A DNA stretch of 64,000 nt from Medicago truncatula (lineage: Eukaryota; Streptophyta; Magnoliopsida; Fabales; Fabaceae), in assembly GCF_003473485.1 (NCBI RefSeq), contig NC_053042.1:50555762-50619761 (forward strand), written 5' to 3'. The translations under genes were made by a program, and so were the position numbers. Under the pieces are notes generated by a model. The model worked only from the letters and a program-made list of their open reading frames with translations, ran no database searches and was not told the DNA's origin. Shown piece after piece: positions 1 through 11,536 of the stretch (positions are counted from its first letter, which is position 1; the number at the start of each line of letters is the position of its first letter).

Positions 1-299
1 CATTTAAGAAAGGTTCTAGAGAAAACCCTCAAACCAATTTCATTAACTACCGTTGCCAACTTGCAACCCACAAAAGTGAAAATAATTATTGATGGAAAAT
101 AAAAAATGGTCATTAGTAAGATTAATATAAAGCCATCAGTCGAGTACAAAGCAAAGAATGTGGTAATGGTGGTGATTCACAACTTCAAACACCAAAAGAA
201 GAAATAACATAAAAATATTGCTTGGCATCTTCTATAGGTGCATTATTAAGAATGAAGCAATTTTAACCTACATAGATACAAGTCTCACATAACAGATAC
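1..299. other. Intergenic, nothing recognised
   Basis: AT-rich sequence with no open frame of useful length, no tRNA-like fold and no recognisable repeat edge. Confidence 0.4.
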
Positions 300-302
300 A
301 GG

Positions 303-385
303 CCTCTCGCATAGGTAGCTCAGTTGTTAGCCAAGGGCCATTGAAAGAGTTTTAAGCAGAGGTCCCAGATTCGATTCCGAAAACT
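303..385 (+). repeat. tRNA-derived SINE head (A and B boxes)
   Basis: A pol III-type internal promoter is visible: an A box TAGCTCAGTTGT near 316 and a B box GATTCGATTCC near 368, about 40 bases apart. This is the layout of the tRNA-like head of plant SINEs. A functional tRNA is unlikely because I see no convincing acceptor stem. The 3' end of the element is not clear. Confidence 0.5.
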
Positions 386-517
386 AACATAACCAAAGTA
401 GTGAAAGAAATCAAGGTAGTGAAAAAAGCTAGGGAAGTGAAAGAAGCTCTTAAGGAAGTGAAAGAACCTGCTACGGAAAAGAAAAGATTGAAGAAAAGAA
501 AGATCAGTGACATGTAA
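356..517 (+). pseudogene. Lys/Glu-rich open frame, possible 3' exon fragment
   Basis: From about 356 one plus frame stays open without a start codon and ends at TAA 515-517. From 395 onward it reads as a repetitive basic/acidic peptide (KVVKEIKVVKKAREVKEALK, then a basic KRLKKRK tail). The repeated GAAGTGAAAGAA-type units look coding-like, but no upstream exon is visible and the 5' part overlaps the SINE head. It may be the tail of a degraded gene or chance. I do not recognise a family. Confidence 0.2.
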
Positions 518-560
518 CTCCATTGTAAACTTTCTTTGGTTGTTTAGTTTTGATTATTTT

Positions 561-799
561 CCTTTTTGGTTCAGTTTGAAAATACATTAATTTGAAATAT
601 CAATAATCAGTAATATAATTTAAGCATATATGCACAATAATTTGTGTCAGCTTCGTACTTCTTTGGTCGTTTAGCATTATTTACATGCTTCTTTATTATC
701 AGTTTGAAATATCAATAACCAATAATATAATTTAAGCATATATGCACAATAATTTGTGTCAGCTTCCTTTTTGGTTCAGTTTGAAAATACATTAATTTC
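561..799. repeat. Nested direct repeats (A-B-C-B'-A')
   Basis: A ~62-base unit (593-654) recurs at 705-766, 112 bases on. A ~33-base unit beginning CCTTTTTGGTTCAG at 561 recurs at about 767. The copies are nearly identical and in the same orientation, so a recent local duplication is likely. No coding content. Confidence 0.75.
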
Positions 800-1748
800 A
801 TAATCAGAGTATTAATACATTCGGGTATATCAAGATAAAGATTGGGACTAGCTACATCGGTGGCCTCTTGAGCAACAGCATGAGCTATCACATTGGCTTG
901 TCGCCGATTAAACTCTACCCTGGAGTTTGTGAAAGATGAAGAAAGAGTATCTTGACATGATGCAATTATTTGGCTGAACTCCGTGACATCAATGATATTT
1001 GATGAAACTGCATCAAATGTTGTTTTAGAGTTAACCACAAAATCAACATTGTCGAACCACATGTCTCGTATGCATTGTAATGCATGATATAAAGCAAGTG
1101 CTTCTCCTACATTGACAGGCACTCCAGGGGCGAGAGACTCATGGTCTTAGCTAACATATAAGCACCTTCATCATCGCGTAAACACATGCCTATCCCAACC
1201 CGGTTCAAAACAGTGGAAAACGCCGCACTAATGTTACATTTTAAACGACCCGGGAGTGGTTTCTGCCAACGAGTGATGCCTGGAACACTAGTGGGCAGCA
1301 GCTGCTGCTGAACAGCAACGTGAGAAGGCATGACAGCAGGAGAAATAGCAGTATCGTGCTGCTGTCTTGGTGAAGAATTAGGAGCCAACCATTCCTTTAT
1401 GACGCGTCGAGCCCAACCCACCACTTGAGCACATGATTCATTCTTTTCCTAACAAAGTTATAAATTACGGTGCTTCCAAATGCTCCAAATTATAGCTGCC
1501 AGCCTGTGACGAAGTTCCGATTGAAGCTGCTGAAATAGGAGGAAAACAGTTTCAGCTGCTGTTAATGTGGACTGAACCGCATGCTGCACTGCCTGCCATA
1601 ATCCTGCCAATTGCCAAACCTGAACAAAAAATGGGCAGTTGAAGAAAACATGATCGAGATCCTCTACCTGATGGTCGCAACTAACACAAAAAGCCGGGTA
1701 CAGAAACCCTTTATATTGCAGCCGCATTCTAATTCTTCTACACAACAG
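800..1748 (-). mobile_element. LINE (non-LTR) remnant: zf-RVT plus RNase H-like region
   Basis: Read on minus from 1745, the translation gives a cysteine-rich zinc-binding reverse-transcriptase tail (CVSCDHQVEDLDHVFFNCPF). A frame-shifted RNase H-like segment follows, including RWQKPLPGRLKCNISAAFS and VGIGMCLRDDEGAYMLAKTM, and then VNVGEALALYHALQ and RRQANVIAHAVAQEAT. This is the C-terminal end of a plant L1-type ORF2. At least two frame breaks (near 1430 and 1115) and the absence of the endonuclease and RT core make it a 5'-truncated dead copy. A small MITE abuts its upstream edge. Confidence 0.85.
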
Positions 1749-1870
1749 TGCTATAGCATCACTATAGTCTCTACCTCACAATATTTCGTTCCAAGTAGTG
1801 CATGATGAAACAATAACGATTCGTTCAAATTTCGCTATGCAATAGTGCTATAGCCGGTATTTAAGAACAA
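1745..1870 (-). repeat. Small MITE (family member 1)
   Basis: The minus strand resembles 53635-53790 (intron of the cysteine synthase gene). Both carry GGCTAT..GC, a CATAGCG(A/G)AATTTGAAC block, AAATATTGTGA and CTATA(G/A)CACTGTTG in the same order. It sits at the truncated edge of the LINE remnant. Confidence 0.55.
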
Positions 1871-2400
1871 CCTACCGATTTTAAGTGGTGATTACAAGGA
1901 GTGTCATAGAGTAATCAATTCCTCATCCACACACTCCAGGCACATTTAACTATTAAACGCCACAGACCAAAGCAGTGAAAACTAAATGATTCATATATTA
2001 TGTAATGAATCTCTATTATTCTATTGAATGAATGATGAAAGCATCGTACAAGAGTACCAAAAAATGTGTCATGATTAAAAACAAAAAATTGCTGCACGTC
2101 GTAATACTATATTAGAAACATAGGAATTACACCATATATAACATTCTAAACAGAGGACAAACATCCAATATATAGTGATTCTAAATTTGACAAATCTCAC
2201 TTTCTTAGATAAAATTTTACACTTGGGAATATCATATATGGACACTTTGTAATGTTTCGATGAATTTCAAACGTTTGTGTAATTTTAACCAAATGTCGGT
2301 TTAATTTAATTATGGACAATTGTAAAAGATATTGTATTTATCTTGTTTATGTCCGAGTTTCAATGTTGTATGAATTATTTTGCCTTTGGAAAGGCTCTGG
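1871..2400. other. Intergenic, nothing recognised
   Basis: AT-rich DNA. Open frames here are short and have no recognisable domain. Confidence 0.4.
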
Positions 2401-2483
2401 TTTAATTACAGGTAAAAACTAGCCGAAAAAATGGCTTGGAAATGTTTAGAATTATGCAGAACCCACTGTCTGCATAATCAGTT

Positions 2484-2599
2484 TTCCTCGGCAGTTAACT
2501 ACCGAGTTTTCCTCGGCACTTAACTACAGCCGGATTTCTAAAACTTCGGCAGTTAACTGCCGAGGGGGCAAAAACGTCATTTACTCGTGTAGCACAACC
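2484..2599. repeat. Palindrome-bearing TIR element fragment (CGGCAGTTAACTGCCG family)
   Basis: Contains several copies of the palindrome CGGCAGTTAACTGCCGA, some decayed, and ends in TTTACTCGTGTAGCACAACC. The same palindrome and the same terminus (rc ACACGAGTAAAT) occur at 24451-25785 and 32034-32152. Only one terminus is clear here, so this is probably a fragment. Confidence 0.55.
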
Positions 2600-2680
2600 T
2601 TATCAAATGTGTAAACAACAATTCTCATTGTTTCTTGATATGCTTCAATATGATAATGTACATGGAAATAATTGACCATG

Positions 2681-3433
2681 TGTTTACACCATTTTTTGGT
2701 AATGTAAACTCCATTATCCATTCATGGTATCCATCAATGGTTTTAGGACATAAATGTCGATCGATGGTGACAAAAATATTTTTAAAGGGAATCGTTCAAG
2801 TCTCGCGGTTTATGACATCACTTCATGCATTCTTTAAGAACGTTAATGTCAGAATTGCTTCCAACATCTTGTAATAACAAGTTGTCTCATGACAACAAGA
2901 TAGAAAATTGCTCAAGTAAGCATGTTAAAAAGAAGAAGAAATAGAATAAAGATGAAAGAAATATAAAAGAAAAGTGAAAGTAAAACAAGAACATTGACAT
3001 TAAATTGTAGGGAAATGTAAAGGGTGATTGGAATCCATCTTTGTTCGCCCCTGAACCCGTTTGCCAACGCGGCGTGGGTGTTGCAAGGCTTTTAGAAAAT
3101 AGGATCCAACCCTTTCTTCTTATTACAAACTGATATATATAGATTTTGAAGAAAAAACTACCAATAACTTCCTATACTTAGAGCCCTACACTTGGCATAA
3201 TCACAAGACATTAAAAAATAACTTCAATAAACTTCAGGCTTGTTTGTCACCATACGCTCCAATTGCAACTTCGAATTATTTATGTTTGTCTTTGGTCGAA
3301 ATTGCGGTGTATCGAAGTCTGTATGCTCTTGGTCGAAATCTCTTTGCACTTTGCAACATGTCGAAATAACTCATCTGCCTTGTCGAAAACATAATCATTA
3401 GTTCGACCAAATATTTCATTTTTGGTGTTAACA
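2681..3433 (-). repeat. LTR (3' LTR in element sense)
   Basis: 753 bp, TG...CA ends, flanked outside by CCATG. Adjacent internal DNA carries the candidate polypurine tract (minus strand). Confidence 0.9.
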
Positions 3434-4701
3434 GAGGCCCCCCAGTATGTTGTTTCTCGAAAGACATGAGAGGAATAACATTCTGAAACATAATACCAAA
3501 AATGAGCATTGTAGGTGTATGGTCTTCTTCGACCACTTCATAAGAAATTATTTTTCATCTCTTCAAGCCAAATTCGAATTTAGTAATCCTTCGAACAAAT
3601 CCAAAATGGATTTATCAAGTGAATCGATCTCAAAAATATATATTGGCTTTAATGAACTTTGAATAAATTATTCAAAGATCAATTGGCAGTATGTGCATAT
3701 AACATTCATGGATACGTGACTTTAATTGTATCTAAACCAATCAAAAAAAAACTTATGATTGTTTATAATCATAACCAACACAAATGAAATGGGTCGAAAG
3801 TTTTTAGCAATTAATGTCACCAATTTAGAGAAAACACTTTATGACCTCTTTTGAAAACTTAACCAAATTGTTAGAGAAGATGGTTTCGGCTTCATCATCT
3901 TGGGTCAAAAATGCAGTCTACATCTTGATAAAATGCTTGGTCGAAAGCATCTCTTAAACCATGTTTGACCAATATTTCAATTGTCTTTATGTACTTGATT
4001 AGATCAACTAGATTCTGATCACTTTACCAATTTTGGAAACAACTTCAATCCTAACATCATGCATGGAAAAGTGTTTCAACACAATTTGATTTAAATCTTC
4101 TACATATTGGCTTAAAGTAACTAGCCAATTTTGATTCATGAAATCAAGTGCATAGACATTAATTACACCAGTCTTAGCATCATTGGCACTATTAAGAAAC
4201 AATTTTGATCATTGTTTTCTTGCTTTTTATTTTACTAAAAACTTCTCCATACGATTTTGGAGTAAAAGACATTCAATCTTTCTAATTTTTTTTTAAACCC
4301 ACAAACAATTCAAATTGTTGAGATATTGGTTCTCAAAATTATTGGTTCAAAAACCATTAACACTGCGGTTTCAAAGATTGTGTCTCATAGTCACAATTTT
4401 AATTCGTAATTTGTCCAGAAGATCAATATTTTCAAAATAATTGACAGCCATAGGGATTAAATCATCATGATCAATCATTAGAGGCCCGTTGATCTTTGTA
4501 AAACTTTTCAAAACCATTTTGATAAGATTCTCCAATTCAATTGGTGTCCTCCTTTAATGGCTTCAACAAAAGAAATTTTGTTTACGAATATGGCTTAAAA
4601 ACCATTTCATGTACGGTTTCTATTTCTCTGAAACCATTTTTTATGCATGTAAAGTGTTGGGTCGCGCAAAACTTGATATTGTCCCACTGGGCGTGCCATT
4701 T

Positions 4702-5454
4702 TGTTTACACCATTTTTTGGAAATGTAAACTCCATTATCCATTCATGGTATCCATCAATGGTTTTAGCACATAAATGTCGATCGATGGTGACAAAAATAT
4801 TTTTAAAGGGGATCGTTCAAGTCTCGCGGTTTATGACATCACTTCATGCATTCTTTAAGAACATTAATGTCAGAATTGCTTCCAACATCTTGTAATAACA
4901 AGTTGTCTCATGACAACAAGATAGAAAATTGCTCAAGTAAGCATGTTAAAAAGAAGAAGAAATAGAATAAAGATGAAAGAAATGTAAAAGAAAAGTGAAA
5001 GTAAAACAAGAACATTGATATTAAATTGTAGAGAAATGTAAAGGGTGATTGGAATCCATCTTTATTCGCCTCTGAACCTGTTTGCCAACGCGGCGTGGGT
5101 GTTGCAAGGCTTTTAGAAAATAGGATCCAACTCTTTCTTCTTATTACAAACTGATATATATAGACTTTGAAGAAAAAACTACCAATAACTTCCTATACTT
5201 AGAGCCCTACACTTGGCATAATCACAAGACATTAAAAAATAACTTCAATAAACTTCAGGCTTGTTTGTCACCATACGCTCCAATTGCAATTTCAAATTAT
5301 TTATGTTTGTCTTTGGTCGAAATTGCGGTGTATCGAAGTCTGTATGCTCTTGGTCGAAATCTCTTTGCACTTTGTAACATGTCGAAATAACTCATCTGCC
5401 TTGTCGAAAACATAATCATTAGTTCAACCAAATATTTCATTTTTGGTGTTAACA
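4702..5454 (-). repeat. LTR (5' LTR in element sense)
   Basis: 753 bp, same length as its partner, TG...CA ends, followed by CCATG. The candidate primer-binding site is directly internal to it. Confidence 0.9.
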
Positions 5455-5459
5455 CCATG

Positions 5460-6407
5460 TTATGTCCATGAAAAGGTTTCTAAATGCCCTTCCCTACTCA
5501 TGAATATTTCATGGAAAAAATGAATTAATCTAAACTATATTTTAATTGTAAAGGCCTGGATCTGTTCTACTGCTTTTTCAATCTTCATAAAGCTTAGTTG
5601 TGTGAGTGTAGTATAAATTAGAATACTGCTGGTACTTTCTTCAGATTTGTTAAATTGGAATGTTAGCACCTTTTAGAAACTAGTATCATCATTTCTCAGT
5701 AACTAATTCAGTTTAAAGTTTGAACTGGTATTGTATCTAGGTTAGTATTTTCTAGGAATGAAAATGGGTCATTTGAAACAATGTTGGTTAAATATACTAC
5801 CATTTTAATATTTACTAGGATAGTCCTGGTTCATGTTTTGGATATTGATTCTTACGTTATTTTATCTATTTTTTTCTGTATTGAACTTTGTTAAGAGTAG
5901 AGACCAGGTCAGACTAACCCATCTCCTGACTAATGGAGAAATGAAATAACTACTATAATGGTAGCCAAAAAAGTTTCTACTTCACCTCATTTGGTTCTTC
6001 TCTCATCGAAAAGTTGATCCTTCACTTGACTATTTTAAAAAAACAAACATGTTAATATTCGGAAATGACCCTCAAAACAGCTTGGAAATAGTTGATGACC
6101 AATGCCATGGACTGTTATTTGCATACCACATGATCACACCTTTACATATCTTTAATTAGAGAAATTAAAGATATAGAGAGCTTTTGGTCAGTCACAAAAA
6201 AAAATAAAAAAAGGAGTGCTTTTGATTACACATTTTTTTTCATGACTGATTATTCAATAACACGTTGAAAAAATACCAATGTGATAAAAACGATATGCAA
6301 TTGACGCTTGAATGATTATCAGTGATGAGCAGATGTACCCCTTTCTCCATCTTTGTTTCATCGTGTCCTTGAGGTATATGGAACAGATACATCGACAAAA
6401 CTACTAT
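5460..6407. other. Intergenic, nothing recognised
   Basis: AT-rich sequence between the LTR element and the PPR pseudogene. No supported coding frame or repeat edge. Confidence 0.4.
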
Positions 6408-8100
6408 GAGGCATGCATGAAATAAATATAACAATAGTATTACCAATAATCTTTACAAGAGCAACAACCATCCTTGAAGCGATGAAAACGATGATTATCT
6501 CACAATAATTACAAGCACGCCTATGGCCATGATTGACCAGGCCTCTTATTATTTGGCCAAAGAATGAGCTTACTGAATTTCAGAGTTCATTTCATGAGAA
6601 CTATCATTTGCTTGGAAAACATGGATTCTGTTCTTTACAGCAATCCAACATATTTCTTATTACCGTTGTCTTTCATTTTCTTCCTGTCAACAGTGGCTTC
6701 TTCCCATCTGCATTTAACAATTACAAGCATGACCATAAGAGCTATGATAATGTTTGAGTCATATATGAAAGAGACGACATCGCTTTAGTTTCAATCAGTA
6801 AATTAGCAATAATATTCAAGAAGGAAAACCAGTTAGCATGGTTTGAAATAAATACCTGCCAGCAGATGCAAGCCTATTAGACTACATGGTTGCCAAAGTA
6901 TTCATCATCAAGCTCAAATAATTTTTCGGCTGTGATTTTTCCCATTTTTGTTTTTCCGTGCATCCTAAAAGCCCCAAGTAGAACTCCCCACTCTGAAATA
7001 GTGGGTTGAATTGGCATATTTTGAATAAATTAACAAACGCTCCCTAGAAGGCCAACAACACAAGCATAATGCCCAGTACCTGGTTCAATTGCATAGTTCA
7101 ATCTCATTGATTCAAATATTTGCATCCCTCTCAACACTACCCCGGCCCTACCACATGCTGATAATATAGAAACCAGTGTCACATAACTCAGTCTAATACC
7201 ACGGCTGCCAAATGTCATCTCCTCAAATTGACGCAGAGCCATGTAAACGTTGCCTTGATGTGCATATCCACGTACATGTTGAAAACTAGATCAGCATTCT
7301 TTATACTTCCAAGTTTTCCATACAAGTCAATAAGTGCGCACCCAACAAATATATTACCCTCAACGCATGCCTTGACAACAAGAGCATGAAGCGACCTCCC
7401 CAATCAAAGCACTCCAAGTTCAGCAAAAGCACTGAGCACAATCAATATCATGGTTTTGCACAAGAGCGCAAGCATAGAGCACCAAAAAAAAACATTCCTC
7501 TTACTACCAATTTTGCTAAACCATTTTCAGCAGATACAATGTCCCCACATTTCCCACAAAAACTAATAAGCCCATTCGCAACAGAAACATCCTCTTTATA
7601 TCCAAAATGAATTATAAATGAATGTAACCGTCACCCGTGATTCAATCTCAACAAGTCAACACAGGCATTCAGGACCGCACAAAACTTCATCACATTAGCA
7701 ACAGAAATATTCACGAACGCACATAACATAAGAGAATTTGGCTCTCCATGCACACATAGAAACTCCTTAAACACTTCAATTGCATCCATAGTACGCCAAT
7801 CTTGAACTGCAATGGAAATATAAGCATTCCAAGTGGCCAAGTTTCTATGAGGCATTTCATCAAACATGTTACAAGCATCAACCAAAGCCCAGTTTTGCAA
7901 CACATATCAAAAGCACCACACCCAACAAATACATCATATATTTGACCATCCTTTAATGCTAAACCATGAACTTGTTAACCACTCATGGACATGTTCAAAG
8001 AATCAGAAGCTTTGAAAACACATTGAAAAGTTAAGTCATTAAGGCCAACAGATTCACTACGCATGTTAGTGAAATGGAGAAGAGCGGGGATGAACGCAAC
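6408..8100 (-). pseudogene. LOI1/MEF11 PPR-DYW pseudogene, inverted partial copy
   Basis: The minus strand aligns with the intact PPR gene at 36565-38879, from the VAFIPALLHFTNMR region through the intron to the DYW end and into the 3' flank. Retained pieces include HRNLATWNAYIS and KEFLCVHGEPNS (7903-7631), HALVVKACVEGNIFVGCALIDLYGK (7403-7215) and FEEMTFGSRGIR (7242-7030). The exon-intron junction is at about 6855, with the intron at about 6855-6725 and the DYW-end codons near 6470. There are many stops and frameshifts. The first ~90 codons are missing, the repeats in the middle are scrambled, and much of exon 2 is replaced by unrelated DNA (6513-6563). Because the intron is present it arose by DNA duplication, not retroposition. 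It cannot encode a PPR protein. Confidence 0.93.
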
Positions 8101-8494
8101 CGGAGTTATCCTTAGGTTGGAAAACATATGCATGCCTCTCTCCACTATTGTCCCTGTCCTACTAAACAACCATGATTTCAAATTAAGGCTGTGGTCACGA
8201 GTGTGTAGAGAGGGAACAGAAAAAACTTTCTTCTCTCTCTAGACTCATCCATTGTGAACATGAAGATATCTAGATTGCGAGCAAAATTTCACTATCAAGA
8301 AGAAAAAATTTATAAAAGAAAACATCATCCTCGTATGCACATTGGTAACACAGCGATAGTTGCACATCTATGGCAGAATTGGGTCTGAATAATATATTTT
8401 CAGCAATAATTGAAAAATTGTTTAGAATTCACTCGGTTTTTGTAGAACTAGTCTTTTGCAGTAAAACCTTGCAGTAATCATTTTAGAATGCAAA
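8101..8494 (-). other. 3' flank of OBERON-like gene, duplicated at 14.6 kb
   Basis: Sequence downstream of the OBERON-like stop codon up to the PPR pseudogene edge. It is repeated in the same orientation at about 14644-15020. No independent gene is visible. Confidence 0.6.
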
Positions 8495-11225
8495 TTAAAA
8501 GTCAAAGAGTTTTAAAACATCTATGGATGTTCTGCCACAACCTTTGGCTATCTTCTTCATTTCTTCAAGTTTCATTACTTCCTGCCTTAGTTGTTCCTCT
8601 CCTTTCTTCACAGTTTGAAATAAGACACTTGAATGAGAAGCGTTGGGTTGATTGGCTAATTCGGACTTCTCTTTCTCCAGTTGCTTAGAAAGATTATTTA
8701 AATGTTTCAATTGTTCCCTAAGGGTTTCTTCAGCCACTTTAAGTTCATATTTCTGCGACTTTTTAAAAGCCTCCATAGTCTGATCAAACTCAGCATCAAG
8801 CTTTAATACCTCAGAGTGATAACGAAAAGATTTTGTTCCTTTTTTAACATTTAAAGGGCTTTCATCATCTGAAGTATCCATTGCAGCATTGCCATTATTG
8901 GAACCTGTTAAGAAACAAAATGTTCAACGCTTGTTATTTTCTTTTAAACATTTTTTTGTAAGTAACAAAATCTTTTCATAACTCTAACCCGGCACAAGTC
9001 TAACAACAGGGAGCAGGAGCAGGACAAAACACACAGAAGCGAAGGCAAAAGGAAACAACACTACCAGTTACACCTTTAAAGTAAATTGCACTGCCAGTTA
9101 CAAAACTGCAGAACTCCCATCAAAAACCGAAACACAAAAACAACAAGCCCCCATGAGATAGTTAAAAGGAAAAGGCTACCACAAAAAACTGTCCTACCAC
9201 AGAGCAATGCCACAGTGAAAAGGCTACGACCAAAACAACAAGCCCCTATGAGATACCCTTTTTAAAAAATCAAATAAAGATCCAAACACATTGCACAGCA
9301 ACAACCCTTTTTAAATATCATATAAAAACCAAACGCACTGCACAGTAATAACAAAAGAAACGCAGGAAAAAACAAAGCTAAAACCCCCTGCACCCAAAGA
9401 CCACAGCCACAGCAAGCAAACAGTACCAGACGTAAAAAACTTACAACACCAAACACCAATTTGCTCAAGCAATCGTTTGATTCTAATTCCATTCATAAAA
9501 AAATAAAAAAAAAAATAAAAATAAAAACAAGGAGGCATCCTTAACCGGCTTATACTCCACTTCCAAGACATGATTTTGATCTCATCGACACCCTTAGACT
9601 GGGAGAGGGGGGAGTTTTTCACCTTCATAATCGCACAACCAATGGTATAGTCATTAATTTGGCTATTAATAGCAGAACATTTACCTGGAGAATGAGCAGC
9701 TGTAAGATTGGTATAAGCTTTCAAGATATCTTCAGTATTGGTCCCATCTTTAAGCTGGAGTAAACAATCAAAATGGTCAATATTACTGTCTTTTAAGATT
9801 TAATAAAGGAAAAACAAGAAAGCCATTTTTCTATCACAAGAAACTAGTTTAACAATACCTTTGACAATGCCAATGCAAAACGACTCATAAGCTCCTTTGC
9901 GGTGGCTTTCTGTGAATCACACAGGAGACAGAGACCAAGGTGTAAAATTTTCTCCTTGACATCATTGTTTGAATCAATAGCTTCACATGTCAGCAAAAGC
10001 TCATTTGCATGAGAAATCAATTCAGTTATCCCATCACAGCGCCGACACAGGTACTCGGCATCCAATCCTATTGGTTCTTCCACTGTGCCGGCCATGTAAG
10101 ATCTACGAGCACATTCCAAATGAGCAGCATGCCCACAAATAGTATTGCCTTGTGTTACTTTGCAAATGATATAACTGTAGCCACCATAAGCTGAATCAAG
10201 TGTTTTGTAACAAAGAATGCAGCAACATTCACGGCAGAAATTAGGTGCAGCACAGCAGAGATCGCAAGGCATGATTGGTGAATGTTCTTTTTCCAAAATC
10301 AAGCTACTACATGTACTATTCCCAGCTTTGCATCCATCAATGTCACAGAGCAAATCGGATTCTGCCTCTTCTTCTAACTCAAACTGTCTGAGAAGGCTAT
10401 CATCGCCTAGAGGATTCGTATTGCCTCTAGGATTCATGTTGCCTACAATCCAGAACAAGCTTATTTTTTATATGGCACTATAATAATCTAAAGAAACATA
10501 ATAAACTCAACGAATTTATAAGGATCATATTGTTTTTTTGTTTGACTATTGTTCTTACCAAATCACTTTTTGAAACATTTCAATAAACATAATATTTTAA
10601 CTGCATCTCTTGTACAACAAATGAAAACAACTCTTGTGCAACAAATGAAAACACGTTTCATTTCATTTTTCAGAATCAAATTAACAGATCAAGAAAAACA
10701 AATAACAACTTTTGTAGCACCAACACTTCTCAACTTGTCTGATGTCTGGCACATGTCAATGTACGACACGATACATGTGATTACACTAAATTGCGTCATT
10801 TTATCAAATAAATTATCAGTGTCAACTCGTCAATGTCAGTAGAAAAACAGTATAAGAACATAGCAACGAAACAGACCTGGAAGACCAGAAGGAATGGACC
10901 ATGTGAATGAATCGAAGAATTCAGTAATATTAACGTCAGGAAACTTTTCTTTGACATAGCGTTCAACGGAAAGCTTGCTTTTAAATATAATCGAGCTTCG
11001 GTTTGCAACAAGACGATGAGGAACATACAGATACCGGTCTCGATAGTTACCGTTATTTGAAATCCTCTTACCGGATTTCCATCGCCAAATGTCACCGGGA
11101 TTCGGAAAATTCTCCGGCGCATAGGGTAAACCTTCGCCGGATTGTTCAGGTGCCACCGGCGCAACAAGATTTGACGAGTTGCTGCCACCATTGCTAGCCA
11201 CAGAGTTTGCTGGTTCTGGCTCCAT
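8495..11225 (-). CDS. OBERON-like PHD-finger protein with C-terminal coiled coil
   Basis: Four exons join in frame: 11225-10877, 10442-9859, 9754-9685 and 8904-8495 (1,413 bp, 470 aa), all with GT/AG introns. The ATG at 11225 precedes MEPEPANSVASNGG. Residues ~40-112 form a conserved plant region (NPGDIWRWKSGKR, KSKLSVERYVKEKFPDVNI). Residues ~176-245 are a Cys/His-rich PHD finger of OBERON type (CDLCCAAPNFCRECCCILC, then CGHAAHLECA, then LCRRCD). The last exon is a Lys/Glu/Leu-rich coiled coil ending KLFDF. OBERON proteins are nuclear regulators in meristem establishment; a chromatin-related nuclear role here is inferred from the finger and coiled coil. It is smaller than OBERON1/2 and could be a distinct subfamily. 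A broken copy of its 3' end lies at 14.6-16.1 kb. Confidence 0.82.
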
Positions 11226-11536
11226 CAACTTGAGATTTTTGGAGTGAAGTTGGAAATGAAGAATGAAAGGGAAAGTAGAAAAGGGTTTGAGAACAACAAT
11301 GAGACAGAGTGAAAGAAAGCAAGACAGACAGAGGTCAGAGGTCAGCTGCTCGAAGTCTTCTTCACTTCACAACACAATGAACCTACGTTAAAGTAAAACC
11401 CTATTTTTTCGGGTCATAAGCTTTTGTCAACTTGTAAAGTGAAATGGCCCATGGGCCCAACGAACCTAGTCCTCGGTTGTCACAAAACTAGGGACACAAA
11501 TTTAGACACATTAAATTAAAAATATCATTATTTTTT

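Larger units (their letters stand above)
2681..5454 (-). mobile_element. Complete non-autonomous LTR retrotransposon
   Basis: Two direct repeats of 753 bp (2681-3433 and 4702-5454) begin TGTTTACACC and end GGTGTTAACA (TG...CA inverted ends). They flank a 1,268-bp internal region. A 5-bp target duplication CCATG sits at 2676-2680 and 5455-5459. On the minus strand a primer-binding-site-like TGGCACGCCCAGTGGGAC (4698 to 4681) starts 3 bases inside the right LTR, and a purine-rich GGGGGGCCTC abuts the left LTR, so the element reads right to left. The internal region has no gag, protease, RT or integrase; the longest frames are under 90 codons with no motif. It must depend on proteins from another element. 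I counted about 16 LTR mismatches (~2%), mostly transitions, so insertion is fairly recent. Confidence 0.9.

Noticed and set aside
303..385. Functional tRNA gene
   Set aside because: A and B boxes are present but a complete cloverleaf with acceptor and anticodon stems is not visible. A SINE head is the better explanation.
4008..4202. 64-codon minus frame inside the LTR element
   Set aside because: Too short and without gag or pol motifs. Not evidence of element-encoded protein.
9262..9724. Hydrophobic, cysteine-containing minus frames inside the OBERON-like gene
   Set aside because: They fall in intron 3 (8905-9684) between well-supported exons. The sequence looks like repeat-derived intron DNA, not a separate membrane protein.
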